This document shows, in pieces, positions 12,957-23,903 of a DNA stretch of 64,000 nucleotides. Origin of the DNA: Sphaerolaimus hirsutus (taxonomy: Eukaryota; Nematoda; Chromadorea; Monhysterida; Sphaerolaimidae). The DNA lies in assembly GCA_964036195.1 (NCBI GenBank), contig OZ038457.1, positions 1,153,180 through 1,217,179 of the forward strand. Direction: 5' to 3'. The notes beneath the pieces were generated by a model. It saw only the letters and a program-made list of their open reading frames with translations, was not told the DNA's origin and ran no database searches. The translations under genes and the position numbers were made by a program. Each line of letters opens with the position of its first letter. Positions within the stretch are counted from its first letter, which is position 1.

Positions 12957-13728
12957 TGTTGTGAGAGTGGCTCTCTTGTGGTGAGAGTTGTACTCTTGTG
13001 TGGTCAGTGGTGGGTTGTTTTCTCCCCTATCTGTAGTAGTCAGGTAGAGAACTGTTCTCTGTTGTAGTGGGTTGTGTTGTGATGGAAGTTGTTCTCTCTT
13101 GTTGGATGGATGCAGGTGTGATTGGGTCTATTTTGCAGTTCAGAAGTCTAAGTCCAGAGATTTATATTTTTGCCTTTATTTTACTTGTTTTAGCAGTGGT
13201 TCAAGGAAAGTTTTCAAGTAATATCCAAATGTTTCAGAGTATTTCAGAGTGATTGAAATGGTACAAAAAATCTACTTTTAAGCATCGAACTGCAGACAAA
13301 AACATGTCTGCAGACAACATGATCTATCAAAGCTACAATGTGAGCACAGATTAGAAAATCCAAAATCTATTCACATTTGATCGAAAAGCCGACATTGGCC
13401 CAAATGAATAATACATTAACAAAACAATTTGCCCACGTAGATATTGAATCACACCACCAGACAGCGACACTTTCTGCAAAACAGATTCTTATCAAAACAT
13501 GTGTGTCATCACCTGCCTACATGTGTCAGCTAACTTTTAGATAAACTTTTTAGCTACTGTGTATTTAGGATTAGTTTCCTCAAACAGATTTGATACTGCT
13601 TGAATACTACCCACATGCAGTTAAAATAACTTAAATCTATGTACTTAGGATTATTGGTAAGTAAGTAGAAGTTATTTAAATATGTAAATACATTTATCAC
13701 AAATCATTTTATTGCCAAGATGGCAACA
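12957..13728 (-). repeat. BEL/Pao LTR (3' LTR of the element)
   Basis: 772 bp, TG...CA bounded, aligned end to end with 59798-60569. Differences I could find are G/A near the left edge, G/C in CAGGTAGAG, A/T in CACCACCAG and A/G in GTCAGCTAAC. Confidence 0.95.
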
Positions 13729-13790
13729 CTCCCCAGAGGACAAATGTGTGAAGCCACCATTGATTCACTCAGTGTTTGATTGACCATTGA

Positions 13791-15741
13791 TCACAGTATG
13801 TCATCTCCTTGAATGATACAGTGTTGCTGGTACTTCACCAATGGTTGTCCAGGTGCCCTTTGATCACCCTGCACCAGTGTGACTTCACCCTCTGTTGCAT
13901 TGTACTGAACTGTAGGTCCCAGTGTGTTGATTTCCTTTTGAGAACCAAGATCAGTTGTTGTAGTTTGTTGTAGTTCTTCTGTCTGCTTTGGCTTAGCTCT
14001 TGCTACTTTTGTTGTCATGTTGATGCATTTTCCCAGTAGCTTGATAACTGCCCTAAAGCATGATCCAAGTGCTTTGATTGGAAGTAGTGGTAGTCCTTTG
14101 CTGACTCTGTATGTCCCATACATATACAGTCCATATCCAGTGAGAAATATTGCCCCTCCAATGAGTAGCAAGTTCAGGATGAACTGCACTGGACCCTTCA
14201 AAATACCATTGCATATTGAATTGCTGCCACTCAGTGTGCCTTTGACAATGTGACCAATCTCCTTGCCAACTCCTTCATAAAATCCTCCAATTCCTCGACC
14301 AACTCCAGCTATTGAATTCTTGATGACAGCTGGATCCAGTGCCCAACTGGCTGTGTAGTCTGTCAACTTTCTTGTCATGTGCTCTAGCTGCTGAAGCTTT
14401 TGGAAGTGGTAGTTTGCTTCCCATAAGTTGAAGTTGATGTGGGCCAAGCTGATGTGGAATATACTTGATGCATTGAGTGTGAAGGCTGTCCATTTGCTTT
14501 TCCATGTCAGTTCAATTGGCAATGTTGATACATGTACATGTCCTGGTCCATTTGCTGTTGTCCATTCACCATTATCCAGTTGGAAATAGTGTGGAGTGGC
14601 ATGTCTGCAGTCCTCTGTTGGTGAATGTTGCAGGAGGTCTGAGCTGCCTGGGCTGATGAAGTACAGTTGTCCACCTGGTTCAATTTGCACTGGGGTGTAC
14701 TTGTAACAGGTCCCTTCATATTTTCCAGCAAAGTGCACTTTTATTGGTTTTACTTTCTTGCACTCCCAGAAAATAACAGCTTCTCCTGCCCACTCTGCAT
14801 GAACATCTTCTCTGCCCATCAATGCTCTGATGCCCATTGTTGGATTCAGTCTGAATAATTGTCTGATCATATCCAATTGACTTTGCTTCATTGTGCACAT
14901 CTGTTGCCACACAAATCCAAATTCTCTTTTCTCCATTTCAAGAATCTTTTGAGCTGTATATTGAATTTTTCCCAACTCCACAGCTTCAATTGGTGCATCA
15001 AAAATCTGACTGATTGTGTTGTTGTCAGTTTCTGGCTTGTACACTGTGAATTTTTTCAGCTCAGTTTTGAATTGCAGGAACACTGCACCCTGATCAACAT
15101 AAAATGCATCCTGTGGTACACATTCTGTGTCTGCAGGCCATTTATTTCTGTGTGTCACTGAATATGCACTCTGAATTTCTTCTATGATGACACTCTGTCT
15201 ACTGATGCTGCCAGCATATTTTCCTTGGAATTCATAAGCACATTGGTGTTTAAACTTTGTTCCATTCCACACTGTCACAGCATGCATGACATCATGACAA
15301 TATCCAGCCAGTGGAGAGCATGCTGACAGGTCTTGCAAGTCTGACACCAGTCTGTGCCCATCCAGTGATGCCACTTGTCCTTTTTCAATGACAAAGTTGA
15401 TTGCTTCATTCTTTTTGTCAGTGCAGCACCACTTGTATTCTACCTGCAGTGTCTGATTGGTTGACCATAAATCATCATTGAGTTGCATGATTTCTTGGCT
15501 TTTCCATTTCTGTGTCTTGACTGCATTCCAGCATTCATTGGTATCCACTTCTTCAAACTGATGAATATCTCCAATTATGCCCTTGCTGCCAAAAAATCCC
15601 ATATTGGTTGTGATGATGTGGTGATCAATGTAGCATCTGTATGCTATTGCTTTCTGTGGCTCCAATCTTTGTGCCCACAAATTGACTTCCTGTTTCTTGA
15701 CTCTGTCTGTGACAGGAAATTTGCAGTATATCTTGTCTGGT
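13791..15741 (-). pseudogene. env: Envelope-like glycoprotein of the BEL element, 3' part
   Basis: An open frame runs from the Polinton insertion point at 15741 down to 13791; its first internal ATG is at 15680 (629 residues from there). The ectodomain has many cysteines (for example CSPLAGYC and HQCAYEF) and N-x-S/T sites. A hydrophobic segment, FILNLLLIGGAIFLTGYGLY, precedes a cytoplasmic tail of about 105 residues, which is the layout of a class-type retroviral Env surface/membrane protein. The signal-like hydrophobic start of this protein is still attached to the end of the pol frame near 53700, on the other side of the Polinton, so the gene is physically split. Which fusion-protein class it belongs to cannot be told by eye. 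Confidence 0.7.
15736..15741. other. Target-site duplication TCTGGT, copy 1
   Basis: The six bases lie immediately before AGCAGAATACTGGGGCC. The same hexamer recurs at 16047-16052 and 53641-53646. Confidence 0.9.
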
Positions 15742-16046
15742 AGCAGAATACTGGGGCCTTTTAACCTACGGGAAGGGTGGTTACCCCTGCACTCGTTCCC
15801 AGTAAAGAAAAAAGTGTTATTATGGTAGATTTTTTCCGGAAAATGTCCGTTTTGTGATACTTATGTCCCATTTTGTGAGAGTTATGTCCCAATGACGTAA
15901 ACGTCTTTGGGACATAACTTACGTTAAGTATCACAAAACGGACATTTTCCGGAAAAAATCTACCATAATAACACTTTTTTCTTTACTGGGAACGAGTGCA
16001 GGGGTAACCACCCTTCCCATAGGTTAAAAGGCCCCAGTATTCTGCT
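15742..16046. mobile_element. 305-bp foldback derived from Polinton termini
   Basis: It starts with AGCAGAATACTGGGGCC and ends with its reverse complement. The left half is almost the first 160 bases of the Polinton TIR (one difference, ACCTACGGG for ACCTATGGG). The right half is the inverse of the first ~120 bases, joined through a short rearranged centre near 15895-15930. It has no coding capacity and is flanked by TCTGGT on both sides. It could be a MITE-like deletion derivative of the Polinton or the trace of an aberrant integration. Confidence 0.85.
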
Positions 16047-16052
16047 TCTGGT
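16047..16052. other. Target-site duplication TCTGGT, copy 2
   Basis: The hexamer is shared between the end of the foldback (16046) and the start of the full Polinton (16053). Confidence 0.9.
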
Positions 16053-16496
16053 AGCAGAATACTGGGGCCTTTTAACCTATGGGAAGGGTGGTTACCCCTG
16101 CACTCGTTCCCAGTAAAGAAAAAAGTGTTATTATGGTAGATTTTTTCCGGAAAATGTCCGTTTTGTGATACTTATGTCCCATTTTGTGAGAGTTATGTCC
16201 CAATGACGTCATAACATTGACGCAAGATGGGTTATGGTATCCAAATCTTGCGTCGATATTATTTTCGTCGTTTGGGGTTATGGTAGTTGAAAAGTTGACG
16301 CAAGATTATGGTAGCAATTTTGCGTCGCATAATTTTGCGTCAGCATAAGAACTACCGTAATCTTCTACCGTAATTTGTTGAATGTGGGACACAGATATTG
16401 AAAATTGTTTATTTTTGTCTTGTGGGAACGAGTGTGGTGGAGATAGCCATGTTTCCCATAGGTTGAGAGGCCCCTGGGGTGTTGTGTTGCTGGAAT
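16053..16496 (+). repeat. Polinton left terminal inverted repeat
   Basis: It matches the inverse of 53203-53640, with one clear substitution noticed (GGGACAT against GAGACAT near 16180). The TIR itself is a foldback: the outer block at 16067-16105 returns as an inverted, diverged block at 16424-16476. Between them lie six GACGCAA/TTGCGTC words and a TGACGTCA palindrome near 16205. In protein-primed systems the termini are replication origins; assigning the iterons to that role is inference. Confidence 0.93.
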
Positions 16497-17088
16497 AAAT
16501 ATTGGTCATTTTCTTAATAAGTATTTGCTGTTAATAAGTGGGGGGTTTTGTTGAATTAAGCAGGCTATGTGAGAGAAATGAAATTTATACAGAATGAAAC
16601 TAACTACTGGCTGGAACAGGTGAACTAAGATTGGTATTGAGCCAAGGTTTGAATTGTGTCAAGATGAGCTCATGTGGTTATGTGACCTATGCATGTGAAC
16701 AAGATCATAAATCATCAATTTGATAGAAGGATTGAATTGTAACAAATGACCTTGTGCACATGCCTTCTTCCATTGTGCAACTGTTGTGTTCATATGCCTT
16801 CCATTCTGCAGCTGTTGTGTTCATATATGCTTGATGACTATGTTTAAACAGAGCACTGCATTGCATAGGGATTTGAAGTGCCTATGTGTATGTGGCCTTC
16901 ATGGATTATGTAGATTGTGTGCACATTGGATTTTGGGATGTCCTTGTGTAAATGCTTTTATTATTTTACTATTTCCATTGTTCCATTTTGCAGCTGTTGT
17001 TTGTGGGAGTATAAATACAGCTCTCTGAAGGGGGTTATTTTATTGTTTCCATCACCATACTAAGAACATCTAAGGAATAGGAACAATA
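16497..17088. other. Non-coding stretch inside the left TIR
   Basis: It contains GTTGTGTTCATATGCCTTCCATTCTGCAG-like imperfect direct repeats near 16780-16830 and no credible frame. It would be the 3' flank of the minus-strand gene that ends at 17089. Confidence 0.5.
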
Positions 17089-18150
17089 TCATGTTGAACA
17101 CTTGAGTGAATTGTGTTCTGTGGCTATTTTATGACAAAAGTGAAACTTTTCCTGCATATTGTTTTTGCTACTTAGAAAGACATTATATTTGAACTCATAG
17201 TGAAACTTATCTAGATATTCAAATGGTATTCTATGCTTAATCCTACAAATCATGTTTTTCCATTGCATGAGTGGTGATGCATCCTCATTGAATTGCCAAA
17301 TTCTGTTTGTAATTTGTACTGTAATTGTGCAAACTTTACATTTTGCTATGATGTCCACAAGTTGATTTGATTCTAGAAAGAGTTGAAGTAATTGTCCTGT
17401 AAGTATGTCATTTGTACATACAAATGATAGAACTAATTGAGATTGTTTCAGACTATCAATAATTGAGTGTAAATAACCAAAAGCATGTAAAAAAGATAGT
17501 TGACTGTAATTGCCAACGACAAATAGAGCTAATTCACACATTTTTTCCTTTTTTGCGAAAATGGGCCATAATTTTGTTACATAATGCATACAATCCTTTT
17601 TCATTTCATCTCTCAGTACAAAGCATACTCGTTTAATGTTCATACACCAGCATATCATATTATAGATATGTTTGGGTATTGTTTCACCATATCCAATGGA
17701 TACAGAGAAACCATCGTCTGTTCCAGATCCAAAGTAGTTTATAATGAGTTGCTTTGTACCATCAGATGTAATTGATCTAGCTTGGAATTCCAGTAGGGTT
17801 ATGGCTTTTCCCTTCATAATGGTAATTATGTGATTACTGTTTAACAGATGAATCATGGTCCTTTGCACGTAGCTCTCATCGCTTTCTTCATGGCTTCTCT
17901 TTTTGGTGGCAATGCTCTTGATCAGCATGAGAATGTGTCCGATTGGAATGTAAGACATCATAAGTGCACTGATTTCCAGTGGTACATCTTTTTTGAAGTA
18001 TGTCTTGATGGTTTCAGCGTACTCATCGTCCTCCTGTGATAATTGTTTTGATTTTCTTGTTGTTATTCTATGTGGAATGAATGTGAAGTTAACCTTTGAG
18101 ATATAGGCTTTTTTGCCCTTTATCACATCTTGGACAGCCGCAGATTGCAT
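17089..18150 (-). CDS. Polinton protein of unknown function, 353 aa
   Basis: A single uninterrupted frame starts at an ATG at 18150 and ends with TGA. The protein is mixed alpha/beta in character, has no transmembrane segment that I trust and contains scattered cysteines (CWCMNIKRVCF, KCKVC). I do not recognise a domain. Its ATG lies 21 bases from the likely start of the polymerase gene on the opposite strand, so the two probably share a bidirectional promoter. It is one of the few genes of this element without introns. Confidence 0.7.
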   Translation of the reverse strand: MQSAAVQDVIKGKKAYISKVNFTFIPHRITTRKSKQLSQEDDEYAETIKTYFKKDVPLEISALMMSYIPIGHILMLIKSIATKKRSHEESDESYVQRTMIHLLNSNHIITIMKGKAITLLEFQARSITSDGTKQLIINYFGSGTDDGFSVSIGYGETIPKHIYNMICWCMNIKRVCFVLRDEMKKDCMHYVTKLWPIFAKKEKMCELALFVVGNYSQLSFLHAFGYLHSIIDSLKQSQLVLSFVCTNDILTGQLLQLFLESNQLVDIIAKCKVCTITVQITNRIWQFNEDASPLMQWKNMICRIKHRIPFEYLDKFHYEFKYNVFLSSKNNMQEKFHFCHKIATEHNSLKCST

Positions 18151-18171
18151 AGTGTTGGTGGTGGATTACAA

Positions 18172-21100
18172 ATGAATGTAGCTGGCTCTTCTAGAGAAGG
18201 AGAAGATATAATTAGCAATCGTCAAATTTTGTCGAATATTCTGAAAAGCGGATCAGGGAGTGGAATATTGTTTAAGCGTAATTTTTTCACCGTTTTCAAA
18301 CCACAAAAGCAATATGCGGAAAGGTTTAAGCTAAATTTGAATGCATATAGGATTTCCTTCCATGATTTGGATGGACATGCAAATGTAGATGCTGTTTTGT
18401 GTGAGGCAATAGATTGTGTATACAGGTATTTTTGATTTATTTATCCGTTTTGGATGTGGATTTGTGCATTTACATATTGTTTTTAGGCATACCGTTGGGG
18501 ATCGCCATCCATCTGGTTTGTATGTTGGCATTTCTCTACAGCATCCAAATTTACCTGAATGTATGTTTTTATGTATTATTCCAAATAAATGTAGTATTGT
18601 CTTAATTTGTCATAAACTTTTATGCAGCATATGTGGAACATTTTCGTTTGGGGACCCGTTTTAGTGCTGTGGCTACAGCTCAAGACATTGGAAACTTGCT
18701 AAATTCACATCAAACGATCAATTTGGAAGATAATTCTATGACGTTAATTGTGAATGTTATTGGTTTGTTCTACATTCTCGATTATGTTTTTGGATTGAGA
18801 GGAGGAGACTATATGTCAATTCTACACCTTTTATATGTATAGAGCGATAATGGATCCAGTTGATCAGCCGTCCTGTTCCTATGCTGTGGCTCGTACATTC
18901 AACATCAACAGATGCTTTAATGACAATGTACATGATGGTGATGATGGAAACGATTCGGATGCATCTGATACTACAATACCTGAGGATTTAACAGATTTGA
19001 AGAACTATGGTACTGTAGGTAGATTAAGTGGGGGTCGTAGAAGATCTGCATATCAGGATGTCACAACCGCAAGATTGCGTCAATCAATGATGATCAATAC
19101 AAAAAGGAAACATTGTGAATATGTTGTTGCATCGGAACAAACTTTAGTATATGCGATTTGTTTGGCTTTGGGCAAAATACTTGCATTTAATCCGGATAAG
19201 GGTAAGGAATCGTGTAACTATTGGCGTCGTGTTAGGCGTAATTGTCAAAAGAGTCCATCTGCGGAGCTTGAAAAGTTAGCTACTAGGTTGCGTTCTGAAG
19301 CTGGTTTGCCACCTGCAAACGTTTTTGTTGGCCTAGATGCATTGGATAGGATTCAACGGATACCTATGTTAAGAGGTGTTGCAATTAGGGTTTTCCAAGA
19401 GGGTACTAAGCAGCAAGTATGGCCACCATCTGATTCCACTTTACATTTTGCATATAGTGACCATGTGATTGATTTATGTTTGTATCACCATGGTGGAAAT
19501 ATATTTTTCGCTGTAATATGGGGTTTAGTGACTTTTTTAAGTGCACGTGGATATTGCGAGTCATGCAAGGAGGTGCTGTTCGGGCGGAAAAGGTATGTTA
19601 TTTTGATGTTTTCAATGTGTTTTGATTGTGATTTTAATTTTAAGTTTTCTTTCATAGGCATATATGTCCGTTCAGATGTAGCTATTGTGGTATTGTTGCT
19701 CTGACGTCAACAACTAAAACCACAAGCTTGTTATGCGACTGCGACAAGGTGAAAGGTGAAGAAAGAACATGTCCGGATTGTCTGAGAAAGTTTTTCTCCA
19801 CATTTTGTTTCAGGTATGCTTGATTTGTTTGTTGCTCTATACAAGTTGTTTATGTAAATGTGTATACATTTGTTTTACACACAGGCAGCATCTACATAGA
19901 CAAGGTAGAGGTCAATGGTCTATTCCACGATGCTATGCTCAGCGATTATGTTCAGGATGTGGCCATTACTTTAGTCTCAAAAGACGTGAGGATGGATCGT
20001 TTGTCAACAGTCACAATTGTTCAGAGGAAAGAACTTTTGGATGTGCCTATTGTAAAAAGCAGGTACAGCTTGGCATACCACATGAAGCATGCTACTTGCC
20101 CGTTCTGAAACCACACAAGATTGAAAAGTCCAAGAAAATTGTATTTTTGGACTTGGAAACAAGGATATGTAGTAGTACAAATGTACACAAGGCGAATTTG
20201 TTGACAACGGTTGTGTAAGTTATTTATTTGTTTTGTTTTTGTGACAATTGTAAACTATGCGTTTTTTATAGGTCATGTTCACGATGTTGGCGAAAGGACA
20301 TGTATGCTCCATGTGCAAAATGTGGCATTGCGAGGGTTTGTGTTTGGTCTGGAGAGAAGTGTGTATACGACTTTGTGGAAAGCTTTTTTTGCATGGGTGA
20401 GTTTTTTAATACGACTATTTTTACAAAAATAATGTTTACAAACTGTTTTCCTTTTCAGAAAATGCAAATGCAACAATTGTTAGTCATTTTGGCAGTCGGT
20501 TTGACTTCCATTTTCTACTATCTGCACTGATAGAACAATGCAAAATGCCAGAGACGACGTTTTCACGTGGCAATCGTCTACTATATGTAAAGTTCAAATG
20601 TGGAATTAAACTAATATGTTGGGCAAACTATATACCAACATCACTGGAAAACTTATGTAAATCGTTTGAGGTTCCTGTGGCGAAATCGTTCTTCTGCTAT
20701 GACATGAATGAAGAATATGTTACTGATGCATACTGCCACTTGCGTCCAAAGTGGGAATTCCCTGTTTCGGGCAGAAATTCTAATGATTTTGACTTGTACC
20801 ATGCTGAGCACTATGACAAGGTCTTTTGTGTGTTTGAAGAGATGTCAATTTATTGCCAAAGAGACAGTTATGCACTATCATATGCGGCGATGCGTTTTCG
20901 AGAGGAACTGATAAACCTACTGGCTGTTGACTTGTTTGCAGAAAAAGGAACATTCACAATATCTGGATTGGCACTACGTGTGTTCCAAAGTATGTACTTT
21001 CATTATTATTATTATGATAATTTTTCATATTCATAATACTTCATTTTTTTCAGTTCGATTCCTACAAGAGGATACATTGGCCATTTATCGAGGTGAAGCT

Positions 21101-23612
21101 CTGATGGATAGAAACAGTAGATTTTCAATGGCCTTTTTGACAGCATATAGTAGATACTTTGGTGTTGGTTGCGTTTATGTTTTTGGGGTTTTGCATTTTA
21201 TACATTCACCAGTATCAATATAGGTTCATGTCCAACATGCTGGCAACGATCGTGAATATGTTGTTCGATGTAGCAACAGTCGACAGTACAAGGTGGATGG
21301 AGCAGAATTTGAAGAGGACACTGGCACACCATCAAGACTAATAGACATTCATGGATGTTTTTTTCACTCATGTCCAATGTGCACAAATCACTTGGCACCT
21401 GTGCAGTTTGTTCAATTTATTGTTTTTATGTAGTAGTAGTACATATATATTCAACATGTAACGTTATCCATGCAGACCACTTACATTGCTCGGTGGCAAA
21501 ACGCCGTTGCAAGTTCGAGAACGTGACTTTTTTAGAGCTAATAACATTGCGAAGGCCGTTCACCCTTTGCTCTATGATGTATATTGGGAACATGAGTGTC
21601 GGAATGTGTTAAGCTCGAATCGTGTTATGAAACAGTTTTTCACAGAGGCGTTGTCTGAGAAACCTTTAAGCATCTATGATGCAAACTTTGGTTAGTATTA
21701 GAAAGTGGCATTTTTTGCTGTTTTTCTGTCCAAACAATGTGCATATTACAGGCGGCAGAATTGACACGTTTCAAATTGGAACATATGACAATATGAATGT
21801 CACAAAACCAAATGCTGATTTTTTTGGATTTTTGCAGTTTGTATCCTGCAATGTGTTTGACAAAGCCAATGGCACAAGGTCCAGGGAAAATTGTTTCAGA
21901 AGGGGGTATTTCTGGAGACCTAAATGAATGGGTTTTGGTATGCTTTTTTCTTATTTTAATTTTGTTATTTTGTACATAATTCCACTATACTCATAACAGA
22001 CTCACTTTGGCATTGTGAAAGCATGGGTTCACTATCCACGAGCGAACATATTTGTTCCACCCCTACCGTTCCGAGCCAAACTACCTGGTGGAGATGAGAA
22101 GATTTTCTATAGTACTTGTGCAGCATGTTGTATAGAACAGAATGTAAACGTATGTACACATACGTTTCAGGAACAGATTTTTCGTGGCACATGGACAACT
22201 GTGAGTTTAGATTGGTTATTGTGTTGAATTGTGCACATTTTGTTATATTTTCACTTTTAGGTTGAACTATGTGCGGCAATCAAGTATACAGGACTGAAGA
22301 TTGTGCGAATCGTTTCTGCACATGTTTATGAGTCACGGGTTTGGTCAAGAGATGCTGGGGTTGAGTCAGGACTGATAAGTGCCTTTATGCTTGCATTCTA
22401 TAAGCTAAAGTGTCAAGCAAGTGGTTGGTTTGCTTTCTATATATCATAATGCTTTTTATATAACTGCCAAATGTAATGCTAATGTAGATTTGCCACCGGA
22501 CAAGAGTGCAGCTGAATATTCGGCTGAAATTGCCGAGAGATTTGGAATTTATATTGCACCAAGATCGTTTGCTCCAAATCCTGTGAAACGCTCGGTTGCA
22601 AAGCTCATGATCAACTCATTGATTGGAAAGTTTGCACAGAAGAAGTCAGGCTCCCAGACAGAATTTTTCAAGGATCATGGAAGCTTGCTGAAGGTTCTTG
22701 AAAATCCAAATTTGAACGTGCACTGGCTACAGGTTTAATTTGACCCCTTGCATTTTTTGTTTCAAAATTAATTTCAACACTGTTTTTCAGCATTTTGGAT
22801 CGGCCGATGCAACAAAATTGGGACTAGAGTCTTCTGTGATGGTGCAGCATTCTATATCCCAGGACTCAACCTTGGCACATGTGGGACCAAACAATGCCTT
22901 CAGTGTTCCAATTATTACAACAATGGTGACGGGTTATGCTAGAGTGGAATTGTATGAAGCTATGATCAGAATTCCTGAAGAATGCTTATTATATACAGAT
23001 ACGTTGGGTTTTTTTGCCTACTATTTACATGTTTACTGTTTACATTTCATCATTGTACTTATTATAGGGATTCAATAATGGCTTTGGATGGATCAAATTT
23101 GCAGTCTCTATGTGGGCACCATCTTGGGCAGTTGACACCTGTGCTGAAAGATCAATATAAATTGGAGCATGTTTGCATTGTGGGGGTGTGTTTTTGGTTT
23201 TATTTATAGCAAAAACAGCATGTAAAATGTTTATGATGATGACACTTGCTTACAGCCCAAGCAATATGCATACACTGCCAAAAACTCTACGACTGGAGAA
23301 AGCTACAAGACAGTACGATTACGAGGTTTTGCGACTGCCGCAGAAACAGATCAACAAGGACAGAATAATAGAAAGCCTACTGTGTCTTATGATAATATGT
23401 GTGATGCTGTCCGATCTCTTTTAGAACAAACAGAGTTGAAGAAATTAGGACTGAATGAACTCAACTTTTTGTTGAGTAAAGATTTCACTATATCTATTGA
23501 TGGTCGCAAAAAGTATTATAAGCCTGTATCAAATAAGCGCTTTTTTGTTCCGCCTGGTGTTGGAGGTGCTACAGCAATTCGAACATTTCCATATGGATAT
23601 AATCGCATTTAA
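18172..23612 (+). CDS. PolB: Protein-primed family B DNA polymerase (about a dozen exons)
   Basis: This enzyme would copy the linear transposon from a protein primer. Motifs in order: exonuclease I FLDLET near 20145; exonuclease II in SHFGSRFDFHFLL near 20490; exonuclease III YCQRDSYAL near 20855; polymerase motif A with SLYP near 21840; motif B KLMINSLIGKF near 22610; and motif C YTD, split by an intron at 23004-23069. The end, FPYGYNRI, is typical of Polinton polymerases. Introns are short (for example 18426-18486, 22740-22789) with GT/AG borders. Between 21780 and 21840 the frame that carries motif A is out of register with the preceding exon at a run of seven T (21819-21825), so this copy reads as frameshifted unless that run is an assembly error. 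Start at ATG 18172 is preferred; 18130 overlaps the divergent gene. Confidence 0.93.
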
Positions 23613-23903
23613 ATATATATGTTGTCATTGTGATTGTGTGTTTAATGTGAAAAATAAAATTGCAGGCTCTATAATCTACTGCTACTGCTAAATCAATAAT
23701 ACTAAATGACATCACAATTGATTCCTTCGATTCATTATCACCAGCTAATTTTGAACTGGGTTCTGTTCGCATAATTACTGAAGCAGAATATCAGTGCTTG
23801 ACCGATTGTCAGAGACAGTTGGAGCGCTTGAAAAGTTGGTTTTTCTTGTATTGTTATGATTATGTGTGTATGAAATTGTATTGTTTCTCCGCCCATATGC
23901 AGG

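Noticed and set aside
13791..15741. Naming the BEL Env as a phlebovirus-type class II fusion protein
   Set aside because: The transmembrane layout is clear, but I could not see a diagnostic fusion-loop motif.
16306..16509. 67-residue frame repeated at 53190-53387
   Set aside because: It is the same non-coding TIR sequence read twice and carries no signal of its own.
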